A stretch of DNA of 64,000 nt from Nomia melanderi (GCF_051020985.1 NC_135006.1:17997501-18061500), one strand, 5' to 3'. Counted from the stretch's first letter, positions 1 through 11,118 are shown. Numbers and translations: made by a program. Notes: generated by a model not told the origin, from the sequence alone.

Positions 1-180
1 ATTTGTCATCGTAAAGCTTGACACGATACTAATTCTTTCAATGAATTTTTGATTTTTCCACGTAAACATTACAATTACAATTCTTCTTTCTTTCGCTTTG
101 ATCTTTGATTAAAATATTTTTTTATTTTATCGCTCGCCGAGCGAGGTTTTTCCAACAAAATTCCACAGTTAACTGGTTAA
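1..180. repeat. Family K TTAA element, truncated by window edge (unoccupied copy)
   Basis: The right end reads CCACAGTTAACTGGTTAA, matching the right end of the element at 15822-16224. The interior aligns with that copy along its length. At 109-112 it carries a plain TTAA followed by AATAT, exactly where the 15.8-kb copy holds a 180-bp insertion, so this is the empty-site version. A TGTCA...TGACA dyad lies at the extreme left. The left TTAA end falls outside the window. Confidence 0.7.
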
Positions 181-767
181 TCACCGTAAGAGGCACGATT
201 CTATAGTGTATTCTTACGTTTAACCGACTTTTTATGTTTCTTCGAATGGATTCGAAGGAATTCGAAGAGAAACGGATCGTCGTTCGCGTCGGATTATACG
301 CGATTTCCCGAAATAATCCTTGGAAACTCGTCCCGAACGTTAACGACTATGGTAAGTAGAAACGGCGAGCCATGATCGGACAGCTCGTTCGTATTCAATA
401 GCACGTGAATCTATTTGCAACGCATTGTTTCGAGCAGTCGCCTCAACTTTATTCATCGTCCGGCTCGAAACGCGTACTTAACATGTCGATGGCCGTTGAT
501 TTTATTAGCTCGTTCGTTACCGGCTGGCTCCGCGTAGATTTTGAACGCCGGAATGCCACTGACATGCTGGAAAATTTCCGTTTTATACGACTGATACCTA
601 TCACTGAACGCACCGGCACTTTTCCTACCGTAGCCAGTCAAATAACTGGCTAGAAAATGAAGGCGAACAGGTTAGACAATCAAGGCTTTTTAGTGGAAAC
701 GGGGACAAAGGGAAAGACAATAATTAAGAAACCGATCGATCGGACATAGCTATTGATATTCAGTTTT
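181..767. other. No gene or repeat recognised
   Basis: Mixed-composition sequence. A short GAATTCGAA-like run sits near 240-270. The reading frames here (for example 405-653) have no recognisable protein character. Confidence 0.5.
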
Positions 768-1220
768 CTCGGATATTCGTTGCGTGTTCGAGTGAAACTA
801 CTTGTTTCTAAAAGCACTTCGAATATTTCGTACATTAATAATATCGATAATTACAAAAACGGATAGAACACTGAAACGAACTATTATTATTCTTTCGTAA
901 ATTATTTTTCTAAACTTCTGCTTCCAGTGAATCGTTAAGCCATTTGCCATTTACAAATAATTTTATCGATCAGGAACGTGAAACTCGGATATTCATTGCA
1001 TATTCCAGTAAAACTATTTATTTCTAAAAGCATTTCGCACATTTCGTACATTAATAATATCGATAATTATAAAAACCGAGGATAAGAAAATTGAAACGAA
1101 GCACTGATTGAACCCTAATTAATGCTCTCTTATTCTTTCGTAAATTATTTTTCTAAACTTCTAGTGAATCATTAAGCCATTTACCCTTTACAAATAATTT
1201 TATCGAGCAGGAACGCGAAA
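768..1220 (+). repeat. Tandem duplication, two units (768-983 and 984-1220)
   Basis: Both units start CTCGGATATTC, share the internal stretch TTCGTACATTAATAATATCG, and end with CAGGAACG(T/C)GAAA. The second unit is longer by about 20 bp. The first half of each unit resembles the interior of the family E element at 3677-3897, so an old E-type element may be part of the duplicated block. Confidence 0.75.
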
Positions 1221-1740
1221 TAAATTACAGAACGAGGGTGTAATTCGTCCAGAGTTGGTTTTTCGCGAACGTTCGCTCGAACGCACGGTTGAAAGGTCAG
1301 AGACGTCCCGCGTCCCCGTGTTCGCCCGGTAATCCCGAGGAACGGCTATAAAAAGGCATGGGCTGTGAAAAAATAGCCGAAGTGCGTACGTTCCGGCGAA
1401 TAAACCCGTAATCTCGCGTCTTTATCCGCTTTACGGTGTCGCGCGTGAAAAGGAGCGCGGGAAAACACAACGGCGGAGCACAACAAAAAAACGCGATAAC
1501 GTGGAATCACGGCACTCGACGCCGCTTTACGAGCGATCGTTCGACGGCCGCGTTCCTCTCGCCGTGTCATTGTTCCCGTAAGTATTACTCGAATCAAACC
1601 TTATTCGAATAACAATCACGAATAAAAAATTGAACGTTATTCGGTTAGTCGTTGCTCGAGTTCTCCGTTGATTCGCGTGGGAAACGTTTGTTCGTTATGT
1701 ACTGTTCGTCAGTTCGTATTCACCTTCGGAAATTCGGTTG
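1221..1740. other. No gene recognised; moderately GC-rich
   Basis: CpG-rich sequence around 1280-1570. The frames open in it lack protein-like composition. No splice or promoter signal was convincing. Confidence 0.4.
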
Positions 1741-2110
1741 AATCGATTAAATATTGTTGAATGAGGTTTTTCAGTGCTGAGTGTTTGTGTGTTTGAGTGG
1801 TTGAGTGTCTGAATTTTTGGATTTTTCAGCTGTGGAATGTTTGAGTGTTTGAGAACTCGAGTGTTTGAATGGTTGAATGTTTGAATTTTTGGATTTTTCA
1901 GCTGTTGAAGGTTCGAACGTTTGAGAACTGAAATTTTTAAATGGTTGAATGTTTGAATTTTTGGATTTTTGAGCTGTTGAATGTTCCAATGTTCGAAAAC
2001 TCAAATATTCGACTGGTCGAATGCTCGAACTTTTGGATTTTCGAGTCGCTAACTGTTCAAACGTTCGAGTATTCAAACCTTTGAATTCTCGAATCCCCGA
2101 GTTCTTGATT
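1741..2110. repeat. 72-bp minisatellite, four clear units
   Basis: Units of exactly 72 bp span about 1777-2064 and contain the recurring words TTTGAATTTTTGGATTTTT and GAGCTGTTGAATGTT, with degenerate copies on both sides. Read on the minus strand it is open for 101 codons as four 24-residue repeats (motif KSKNSNIQP). The openness probably follows from the unit being divisible by three and lacking a minus-strand stop in that frame. I do not call it a gene. Confidence 0.85.
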
Positions 2111-3676
2111 TCCGAATCCTCAAGTCCTTAAATAGCCACATCAAGTTTCAGAATTAGAGAAGAGTAATAAAGAAACTCATATCCGTCCGGCAACTAAATC
2201 GAGTTGCGCGAGCGTGACATTAATGCCTGCCGAGAATTTCAAGGGGAGCGATCGTATTTGAATGAAAAAAGGGTCTCGCAGAACGACGCGATATTTCCAG
2301 GGAAATTGTTCCGTCGTTAGTCGGCCGGAAGCCGATGAGATCGACGGGTGTTTAAGTCAAGATCGAGCTTGATTCGGGTCGAGTGGCGAACCTGACATTG
2401 ATCCGGGGAGAGAAATGTCAGCCGGTGGTTCTCGTTTAAGGGAAACGTTCCAGGGATCGAACGGATACATTTTCTTTAACAACAAAATATCGAATTCTCC
2501 GATTATCGTTCCCTTCGTTCGAATATCAATTTTCCTCGATCGAACCGTCAAGACGGAAGGAAACGATTAAAACGAAATGGTAAAAAGGGTTTCCCCTCGT
2601 CCCTCTTATAATCGATGCACGAAGGTCTCTCTTGTTCCATTTTCCAACGTTCCTATTCGAAACTGCTTCCTCCGGAGCGATGATTCGAATAAAAACTCAG
2701 CTCGTGTATTTTACGATTCACGTTGCTTTGTTACTGCGACTGTTCTCACCGTTGTCATCGTCATTCTCATTGTGACGTATTATGATCGTTCGTCGATATC
2801 CATTATTCAACAATAAGAAAAACAAGACAACGAGCGTGCTCTGCGAATTTCCAAGCAAATCTTCATCCGGATTATCCCGGCACAGTGCGGCGAAATGGCC
2901 GTTTTCTCAACGAAACTCGATAACTTCAAAAGTATCAGCGATACGAAGTGCTTCAGACGAAAGTAACATGTACAGCTAAATATACGGTTGTATTCTTTCT
3001 GCATTCTGCGAGGATATTAGGTTTTTCAATGACAACGAATACTTTGCGTTTCGATGGCAACGTTACAGAAGTAGAGAAACTTAGCAACCTTCAATTTTCA
3101 TTATGCGAATACAACGTAGACGAGATTGCCAAACGCAGATTCACGAGCGTGATAGAAGAAAAACTGGAATTTCATCGATGAAAGCTCGGCTTCCGAATAA
3201 CACAGAGGATTTTCTCTGAAAACACCGGATGCCGTGTACATCATCATCGGCGAAAGGGAACTCGAGGATTTATGGGACGAAGAAAAGAAGCGGAAGGTTT
3301 CCCAGAGAGAAGCGGGGCCGACAGAAAAATATTTGCTCGAAGAGTGATCGCGGACGATGAATAATCAGGCGTTTGTTTAATTATAATCGAAACGGCGTTG
3401 CTCGAGAGTTGCGTAAGGTAGTCCTGTCGAAAGAACTCTTTGTATACGTTCGGTAAATCATCTTGAAACGTTCGAATGTTGCCGATATTATTTTTGGAGG
3501 GAATTATAAACGTTTACGCGAGGCTGAACTTCGACCACCGCACTCTGGCTTGCGTTAATATACGCTTCATCCATCAAAAACGACAACTGGCTTCTTTCAA
3601 ATCTTTCGGATTACTCCGCTTCTACGCAGATGGTGCTGTGATCTTGCTGTTTTTTCGATACTTTTTATAGCTGGCT
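2111..3676. other. No gene or repeat recognised
   Basis: Several overlapping 60-80 codon frames occur on both strands (2577-3181), but none carries a recognisable domain, codon bias or splice context. I treat this stretch as intergenic or intronic. Confidence 0.4.
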
Positions 3677-3897
3677 TTAACGCTGGAACTACCGGGCATT
3701 TAATACGATTAATATGCAATTCCTATGAAAATTGTGACAATAGATTATCTTCAGTTTCTTCGGGCATTCATTCTAGTACTCGAGTGAGATTATTCATTTT
3801 CAAAATTATTTCGAATATTCGATGCTTCGAAGATATCAATAATTAAACAAAAAAATCGAAACCAGTCATTTTGACTGTTACATAGTTCTAGTGTTAA
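3677..3897 (+). mobile_element. Family E TTAA-flanked MITE
   Basis: A 221-bp element. The left end is TTAACGCTGGAACTACCGG and the right end is TAGTTCTAGTGTTAA, whose complement TTAACACTAGAACTA matches the left end. A dyad CAGTCATTTTGACTG (3864-3878) lies 20 bp inside the right end. Related copies occur at 27468-27627, 48381-48546, 54997-55250 and 63674-63886. No coding capacity. TTAA ends suggest piggyBac-type mobilisation in trans. Confidence 0.75.
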
Positions 3898-4647
3898 TGG
3901 CAGTAGAAAGAAAAGTAGATGAATATAATGATTTCTCTGAGAAACAATTATGCTTCTTTTGTTATTCTATTCTCCACTTTCCATTATTTATCATTATTTT
4001 AATATATTATTTCATATATTACACATTGTATAATATTATACCGATATAATATATAATAACGAATACCGATCGTTCCAAACGGGTTCACGTTCGCAAAAGA
4101 TCGTTCGCGAAACATGTTATCACAGGGAAATATCTTTCTTCCGGCGCTTTAGTCAGAATTTCATCGAAGTCCACGCGTAACAGGGATTTTACCCAGTTTT
4201 ATTCAAGTTTCCGTGTACCCTGTTAATCGAATTTTCGCGGCAGAATGCGCTGTCGCGCTGTAAGTGCGCGAGACGCACGGTTCACAGTTTAAATCTGAAT
4301 TTCCGCTGTGAAATTTAAATCTATGCAAAAAGGACGTACAAAATGGAGGCGCAGGGCTAGCCGTCGGTAAAACAGGCTCGTGCAGCAATCTACTGTTATC
4401 GATTGTTTCCACGAGTACCCTTGTACCCATACGTCAAACGTTGCAACCCTGAATAAAAATGAACTTCAGTGATAGATACTTATCGTACGCCGCTAACTTG
4501 GTACTTTCTTTCGCAATTTTCACATACTGTTATATATTCCGTTGACAATTTCATTCTCTACGTACAGCTTCATCAAGAATGGCAAACTATCGAAAGCCGA
4601 CTAATTAGAGCTTCAATGCGATTAAGCTCAGCAAACAAAACAGAAAA
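3898..4647. other. No gene; AT-rich core
   Basis: The stretch 3960-4065 is strongly AT-rich, with runs such as TATAATATATAATAACG. The remainder is ordinary sequence without a supported feature. Confidence 0.4.
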
Positions 4648-4850
4648 TTAACACGTTGAATGCCATCAAATCGACTTACTTCAGTTCGCTCAATTAAACG
4701 ATGATTTCTATATTATAAATAATACTATCTACTGCGGTACGTTCAGCTAGATGGAATATAGTAATGCAATTCAATCGAATGACTTAATATTTAATTTTTC
4801 CCATTTTGCGTATTTTTCGCCATGAAATCGTGCGGCATTCAACGTGCTAA
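4648..4850 (+). mobile_element. Family F TTAA-type MITE
   Basis: Starts TTAACACGTTGAATGCC and ends GGCATTCAACGTGCTAA, a 17-bp terminal inverted repeat with one changed base in the right TTAA. Length 203 bp. Partial relatives are at 20564 and 60334. No dyad like that of the other families was seen. Confidence 0.75.
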
Positions 4851-5608
4851 CGTTTCAGCTTTCTAAAATGATTGCACAACATGTTCGAAAGCTCTAAGAG
4901 GAACTTTCGCAGCTAGAAAAACGAAGGAACGAGTAAATCCTTGAGTAACCGAGAGGAATATTGTTTATTCCACGAAAATCGGGAAATATCGAGAAATCGA
5001 CTTAACCGCATTGGCTGGCGAGCGACTGAATTCCTGCCACGGTATTCCTCGGTAATCCCCAGAAGCCGAAAGCAGATGGCCCGACTTGAGAATCGGAGAG
5101 CCGCACAGCGCCGGTTGTCCAAATAATTCTCCGGGGTCGAGTGATTCCCTCGGCGCGGATGATCCTCGGGTTGCACCGAGCGGAACGCATCGAAAGGGCT
5201 GTCAGTGCGCGCCGGTGACGTAGAAACCCCGAGGAATGCGGTTGCTCTTGAGGTGGTTCGACCGGTTCGACGCCGTTCCGTGTCCTACGTCGCGTCGCCT
5301 TGGTTTTTCCACTTTTTGCCATGCCATCCACCTTCCAGCCAGCATCCCCTGTCCGCCGTCTGGCAGGTTCATCTTTCGCCGGCCCCCGAGACATCCCCCG
5401 CGTCTGCCTTTCCTCTCGCGTTTTCCACTGACGCGGCATCCTCGACTCCGCTCGATGAAAAGACCAACGTCGCGGCCAAGATCGACGAGGATCCTGTCCC
5501 GCGTCGTTAAACGATTGGAACACGTTGTGGTCAATTGGGGAGCTGCGAGTTGGACGTGGGAAGCTTGAGGCTTTGGGGATGCGACGTTGTACTTAGTTCA
5601 AATATTAA
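4851..5608. other. GC-rich stretch, no supported gene
   Basis: 5000-5560 is CpG-rich and open in several overlapping frames on both strands (for example 5002-5523 minus). Open frames in competing phases with arginine and serine-rich translations are what high GC gives by chance. No domain is recognisable. Confidence 0.45.
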
Positions 5609-5700
5609 TTAACCCTTAGCAGCCCTATGTCGAGTCAGACTCGACATTCTATTTTATTGCAACCTCTACCTGTTTTAACAATTTTTTCTGTATTCGTTTG
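5609..5700 (+). mobile_element. Family I TTAA element, left end
   Basis: Starts TTAACCCTTAGCAGCCCTAT followed by the dyad GTCGAGTCAGACTCGAC (from 5629, 20 bp inside the end). The same dyad core and a similar end occur inverted at 45304-45454. The right boundary could not be placed. Confidence 0.5.
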
Positions 5701-5769
5701 TAGTATCACAATTGTACCATTTAAAGGTAACATTAACTAGTAATGGAAGGTTTAGATTGGGGTTTGTGG

Positions 5770-5935
5770 AAGAGAGTATTGCGTGTGGGAGTTGGGAAAT
5801 GTGTTGTAAGTGAGAATTGGGAAAATAGAAAATTACAATTGAAAATTGTAAAATTTAGAATTGTGAGAATAGAGTATTGCAATCGAGAATTGCGAGAATA
5901 GAGTATCGCGACTGAGAATTGTAAAAACAGAACAC
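5770..5935. repeat. Degenerate minisatellite, about 29-32 bp unit
   Basis: Repeated words GAGAATTG and GAATAGAGTAT(T/C)GC recur at about 29-bp spacing, most clearly at 5857-5930. Purine-rich on the + strand. Confidence 0.6.
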
Positions 5936-6295
5936 CGCAAGGTTTCCAAAAAATAAGACAGTACCACGGCAAAGAAAATTCTACGGAATTCCCGACTTGA
6001 TCTTAGCGCACGTAGCTCTAACAATAATTTATATCCCCCAACGTTCTTCCCCGTCTCGGCGAAGAAAGCAACGTCCAGAGGACAACGTAGCCCATCCTCT
6101 AAAAATTCCTGCCAGACTTTAGTGCCCGGTTCGTCCCCAATCCCATTACCGTTCCAGTTCGTCCGGTGCATTCCGTCAGCGGTTTACGAAGCGCGTGACG
6201 TCGGCGTCGATCTCTCGTCTCCGTCCGCCTCTATTCCGTTGCGCCGACGAATCCGAGTCCACGTTTCGCAAGATTTACGGGTCCAGCGACGGATC

Positions 6296-7114
6296 TTGGT
6301 TCAGGAATGATCTTCCTCTTGGAGTTCGTTCTTCCGTCGTTCCGAATGGATCCACTCAGAAATTGATCGTCCATTAGTTCCGGCTAATGTGTCTCCTTTT
6401 AGAAATCAATTTTAATTCTATTATTGCGAGAGAATATTTTATTTCTATAAACAATACTTTTATCAGGCGATTTGCAATAAAACGAACCTAAATCGCGACA
6501 TATTCGATCCCAACATGATCGTTAACGTATCAAAATCAGTACTACAAAAAATCAATTAAGTCTAGAATATTCCAATGGCTTAACACTTTGACTGCACGTC
6601 ATCCGAATACACACCATTTTCAACGTAATCTTGAACATTCGTTTTCTTGGTGACATATCGAACGAACTAAGTTTTATTGATTGTATGAGCTATAAGGAAT
6701 GTAGTAAAGTAATCGTTACGAAGAACCTTGCCTCTTCAGTTTTTGCTTTATTAAGAGAACAGTTTCGATGGCATGGGAGTCCTGGTGCTTATTTACTTGG
6801 CAGTCAAAGGGTTAAACATCTACTCGAAACACGCTCGCGCAGTCTCGTTCATCGTTCGTCTGTACATCCGTTCCCCTATTATTTTAGCTCCAGCGATGTC
6901 TTATTTTAGACACGATCTCGGTTCTTAGAGTTCGATCCCCTACCATCCCGATGATAGATTTTGTTTTAGGAACGATGTCGGTTCGCGGAGGTTGATCCAG
7001 TGGCACTCTCGCTCCAGCGACAGGCCTCGTTTCAGAAATACGATGTTGCTCTTCGGAGTTCGTTGTTCCGTCGCTCTGAATGGATCGATTCAAAAGTTGA
7101 CTGCCCGTTAGTTC
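6296..7114. repeat. Dispersed degenerate repeat units
   Basis: The block 6296-6384 (GGAGTTCGTTCTTCCGTCG, then CCATTAGTTCCG) is repeated at about 7030-7114 (GGAGTTCGTTGTTCCGTCG, then CCGTTAGTTCCG). Shorter related units begin at 6895 and 6966 (TTTTAG, ACGAT, TCGGTTC). A family D element sits between the units. Confidence 0.55.
6580..6815 (+). mobile_element. Family D TTAA-flanked MITE
   Basis: Begins TTAACACTTTGACTGCACGTC and ends GGCAGTCAAAGGGTTAA, an inverted repeat of about 15 bp. 236 bp long and in the same orientation as the copy at 19847-20067. The subterminal dyad is degenerate here. Confidence 0.75.
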
Positions 7115-7330
7115 CGACGTTTAAAAAACGATGGAACGCTCCCGCGGCAAAAACCACGGTACCGTAATGTTATGTTTCGGTCGAGGGACGGCGGGCTGGA
7201 ATTTCGATCGCGCAAAAACCACCGTGACGTAACGCGGGCGTATTCGTTCGGCAAGAAACCGATTCGAACCGGGGAATAGGCAAAAACGGTACCAGCGTCG
7301 ATGGTCCTTCTCTTCTTCTCCCTCTCCTTG
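7115..7330. other. No gene; short AAAAACCAC(G/C)GT repeats
   Basis: The word CAAAAACCAC recurs near 7148 and 7213, and CAAAAACGGTACC near 7283. Nothing else is supported. Confidence 0.35.
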
Positions 7331-7769
7331 TTGTTTTAGAATGGGCGACACGCGTGAGAATATTCACCGTGCTCGGTATTTTTGTATTTTTCTACTGCAA
7401 TCGAATTTCACAACTTTCGCGTTCGATTTTTCGAAATTCTTTGCTAGTCTTCTCCTGTAAGTACTAGAATCGTGTACTAATTAGTCTCGACGTTAACGTT
7501 CAACTATTGTAAAAGCAGTCGTTATAATTTTTGCGAGATTTAGCGTCCTCTTCGATCAGATTACTAATTTCCTTATTTTAGAATAAGGGACAGGCGTGAG
7601 TATATTCACCGCGTTCGGCATTTTTGAATTTTTCTACTGCAATCGAATTTCTAGATTCTTTGCTAGTCTTCTCCTGTCACCACTAGAATCGTGTACTAAT
7701 AGTCTTGACGTTAATAATTTAATTCTCGCGAGATTTAGCGTCCTCTTCGATCAGATTACCGATTTCTTC
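7331..7769 (+). repeat. Tandem duplication (7331-7572 and 7573-7769)
   Basis: The two units share TTTTTCTACTGCAATCGAAT, TTCTTTGCTAGTCTTCTCCT and GCGTCCTCTTCGATCAGATTA in the same order. The second unit is about 45 bp shorter through internal deletions. Confidence 0.8.
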
Positions 7770-8254
7770 AGCGTGTCGTCGACACTCCGTCGATCGCCAA
7801 TGACTCAACCGCGAGACCCTCGGAGGCGAGAAATACCTGGGACGAAAATTTTCAGAGGAAAACAAAGAAACGCGCGGCGCTGTTTGTCCATCGTCGCGAC
7901 GGAGAACCGACGAGGAGCCGCGAAGCATCCGATGGCCATGGACAAAAGCATCGGGTCGATCCCTGCTAGCGTCGGGCCAGCAGCCTAGCAGACCTTTCTT
8001 GCATTCGTGATCAGCCGACGCCCGTAAAACCCGACGGAACCTGTTTGAAACCCCGCGGACGCGCACCGCGCAGTCATTCATTCAGGTGTGTCTGACTATA
8101 AATAGAATTCCCGGAAGCCGATCAGAAAAGTCGATCGTTCTTTGCCTCCTCGTCTCGCTCCGTTCGGCACACGCTCGCTCCGATGAAAACGAAAACGAAA
8201 ATCGAGGATCGTCTGGCTTCGTCTTCCTCCGTTGAACCGTTCGATGATTCCGTT

Positions 8255-8590
8255 TTAACCTTTTGCCAACGAATGTCATTTCAGATCAAGTTGTATATGG
8301 AAGACTAAGTCGCAGACTAATGATTTAATTACTCGATCAGAGATCGACGCAGTTTCCCTTTGTTCCATCGTTTAAGCAACTCATGTGATTTAACCCTTTG
8401 CAGACTGTCGACATTTCGCAGAGATGAAATTCTCATATTTGGAAGATCAAATTGTAGACAAATGATTTAGTTACTCGAACAGCCCAGAGATTATGGCGTA
8501 GTTTCCTTTTTTCATTAATTAGGCATTTGATATAATTCAGCTTTATCTGCTGATGGTCTTCTATATTTCAAAGAATCTTCGAGAAGCGTC
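8255..8590 (+). mobile_element. Family C TTAA elements, two abutting copies
   Basis: The copy at 8255-8389 starts TTAACCTTTTGCC. It stops abruptly at the TTAA of a second copy (8390-8590, start TTAACCCTTTGCAGACTGTCGAC), which suggests insertion of one into the other. The second copy is homologous to the complete 19590-19766 element, but its right end has decayed. An isolated C-type right end (TCGTCCGCAAAGGGTTGAA) sits at 8772-8790. Confidence 0.65.
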
Positions 8591-8790
8591 CCCGACATGA
8601 CTCGACTAATAGAAAACGAATGTGTGAACAGAGAAGCGAGTTAACTCCGAAGCTAAATTCTATATCGATCGCAAATAATAAAAATAAGGAACTGGTCTCT
8701 TGCTGTTTGAATAACTAGATCATTTGCCACATACTGTTCCAAACATGAAAATGATCTCGCCGAAGTGTCGCTCGTCCGCAAAGGGTTGAA

Positions 8791-9659
8791 CGTCGACCGA
8801 AGCATAAATTCAAACGTGACCGTTACAATTTCAACTCGAAACCGAACGGTCAGAGGGTCGCGACTGAAAAACCCGAGTCGCAAGTCTCTGAATATTTGCT
8901 CGAAACACGAAATTCCTGGCTCGCGAACCGGAGCGAGCACACACGACACCCGGCCGCCATGTTTCGGGCGAAACTCCAGACCCGTTCTCGAGTTACCTTC
9001 TTCTGGAGCATCACGGTCGAGGTGCGCGCGACAAAAGGGAAGGACGAGGGAGAGGCGACGGGAATCGAAATCAGCCCGTTCCCGTCCCAGTGTCCCGGTG
9101 TCCCGGTTTCCCGCGACGCGAAACTTCGGACTCGGAAAAATCCGGGTCGCCGTTTCCCTGTCAGCTCCGCGCGCCGCGCGCGGAATACGCAACGACTCGG
9201 CCGTCGCGTCGAGGGATGAGCACGAGAAGTTCATGTTGCCGATTCATATTCATTAACCCTTTGCGAGTGTTCCGCTGGAAGTACCCAACACGCTTTCCGA
9301 TGAGGCGTAGTCGGGGTTTCTTGAAACTAATTTCACGAGTGAATGTTTGAACGAGTACGAGATGCGAATCGGTGAGAACGAACGGGACAGAGCGATAGGT
9401 GAACGATGCGAAACGTTGGTTGTGCGAAGAATGAAAGAACGTGAGTGTTAGTGTAGAGAATGAGCGTTAGTTGTTAGTTGAGCGGCGTCGAATAAAAGAA
9501 TAATACGTTTGCAAAGAGATTGCGACTGCTTAAAAGATTTGAAGAAAAGACGATCTGGTAAATCGGGAAGGGAACAGTGGAAACAATTGTTTCTCGAAAA
9601 ATAGCCCTAATCTCTCGCACGCTCTACACTATCACTTGGTTATAAACATTCTTCACACC
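8791..9659. other. GC-rich stretch, no supported gene
   Basis: 8790-9230 is very CpG-rich, with overlapping frames on both strands (8653-9234 minus, 8765-9256 plus) that are mutually exclusive and low in complexity. A TTAACCCTTTGC word at about 9254 may be an orphan element end. Confidence 0.45.
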
Positions 9660-9884
9660 TTAACCCTTTGCACTCGACAATATTTTCCATTAAAAATATT
9701 CATTACTTTCTGACTAAATGTTAACGATACTTCTCGCAACTGACACAGTTGATTATCTTCTATAAATTAATAGACAGAGCTATTTTACTGATGTTACGTG
9801 TTGATACACAAAGTTTAATATTGAACTGAAAATTTTCTAAGTTCGCTGCGTCGAGTAAGGCGCCCATCGAGTGCAAAGGGTTAA
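9660..9884 (+). mobile_element. Family A TTAA-flanked MITE
   Basis: Starts TTAACCCTTTGCACTCGA and ends ATCGAGTGCAAAGGGTTAA, a near-perfect terminal inverted repeat of about 18 bp. 225 bp long. It aligns over most of its length with 38805-39052 (shared CTTTCTGACT and GATTATCTTCTATAAATTAA). CCC...GGG ends with TTAA on both sides fit the piggyBac superfamily. Confidence 0.85.
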
Positions 9885-10492
9885 TCTCTCGCATACAGTG
9901 CGATACAGAAACGTTTCCAAATAATTATCGCTTAACCGAGTGGAACATAATTCGATTTAGTTGGTCACCGGTGAACCCTGGCATTCGACGCGTCGAACAA
10001 TCAGCGTGCAATTTAGCTTCGTCTGCTAATGGTTTTGTATATTTCAACGAATCTTCGTCGGCGAAGGGTTGATTGGCTCGTAGAATCGGTCGTTGGTAAC
10101 GCGCGATCGAGACGCGAGAATGCCAGCGGTGCGGAGGAATGTACGCGACGCTTTGGTAAACTCCTCTGGAAACGCAGGCCGGACGGAAACGCGCGCGCGG
10201 AGATCCGCGTGCAAGCGACGACGGCCGCTTGCATTCGAGGCACGCGCGTATTATTCGATAGGTCGGCAGGAAACAATGGGCGGCAGACGTGATTGCGCGG
10301 TGAACGCGGCTGTCGTCGCTTCGACGGGGACACGCCGCGACGTCCGACTCCCCCGATCGAGAAACTCATGTAAACGCAACGTCGCGAGCTGTTTCCGGCG
10401 TTTCCTCGATCCGCGGCTCTCCCTTCCGTTCCGTTTCCAATTGTTCTTTCTGGTTTTGTCGCCGACGGAACCGCGACGGAACGATCGCGGCG
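9885..10492. other. No gene; orphan family C right end
   Basis: 10016-10072 matches the right part of family C (GTATATTTCAACGAATCTTCG, then GCGAAGGGTTGA). The remainder to 10480 is GC-rich and open in several frames by composition only. Confidence 0.45.
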
Positions 10493-10700
10493 ATATAAAA
10501 TTGTATAGAACGATACAAGACTATAAATTGGTGTAATACTATATAAAACTATATAATACTATATAAAACTGTAGAAAGCTATACAAAACCACATAAAATT
10601 ATATAAAGCAGTATAAAACTACACAAAATGTGTAACACAATATAAAACTATATAAAAAAGAGTAATACTACATAAAGCTATGTAAAACTATATAAAACTG
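10493..10700. repeat. Decamer-type tandem repeat, ATATAAAACT variants
   Basis: About 20 degenerate copies of a 9-11 bp unit (CTATATAAAA, CATAAAACTA, TACTATATAA) run without interruption and end at the foldback that starts at 10701. Confidence 0.85.
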
Positions 10701-10930
10701 TCGCGATCCTGAAGTTCTTGCCTCGCTATTCTTCGACCGTGGCGTGGTTGGATCTCGGTTAACTCGTATATTGTTAATATTCAGCAATTTAAGTTAACCG
10801 CGAACCATGGCGTGGTTAGTGCCGTTAACTTAAATTAATGAATATTAATAACATATCAGTTAACCGAGATCTAACCATTCCACGGTCCAAAAATTGCGAG
10901 GCAAGCGCTTCAGCATCTGTAGTCGCGATA
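10701..10930. repeat. Large foldback (inverted repeat, about 100-bp arms)
   Basis: The left arm 10701-10798 and right arm 10824-10930 are imperfect reverse complements. Both contain GATCTCGGTTAACT or its complement, CTTGCCTCGC, and an inner TTAAGTTAAC/GTTAACTTAA. The 25-bp spacer repeats the word CCATGGCGTGGTTAG, similar to the left-arm CGTGGCGTGGTTGG. No coding capacity. Confidence 0.85.
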
Positions 10931-11009
10931 GTTCCGCCGCGGTTCCGTCTTGATAACATATATTAGTAATATTCATTAATGTATCATTAAGCACACTTGA
11001 AAAACTGAT

Positions 11010-11118
11010 GAGAGGAAAGTTTACGTCTCGACAGTAGACCACTTCGTGAAACGCTTCTCGAAAAAGCACCACGTACTTAATCAAAAGTAAGTACTGTCGA
11101 GACGTAAACTTTTCTCTC
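11010..11118. repeat. Second foldback, 27-bp arms
   Basis: Arm 1 is 11010-11036 (core AGTTTACGTCTCGACAGTA) and arm 2 is 11092-11118 (core TACTGTCGAGACGTAAACT). They pair with one mismatch around a 55-bp spacer. The word TTAATCAAAAGTAAGT precedes arm 2 and recurs just after it. Confidence 0.85.

Noticed and set aside
5002..5523. 173-codon minus-strand frame
   Set aside because: Sits in a CpG-rich island with competing frames on both strands, is arginine-rich and has no recognisable domain.
6580..6815. Small protein gene in the frame 6631-6909
   Set aside because: The frame lies mostly inside a family D non-coding element and runs past its end.
8653..9234. 193-codon minus-strand frame
   Set aside because: Same reason: high GC, overlapping plus-strand frames, and no motif.
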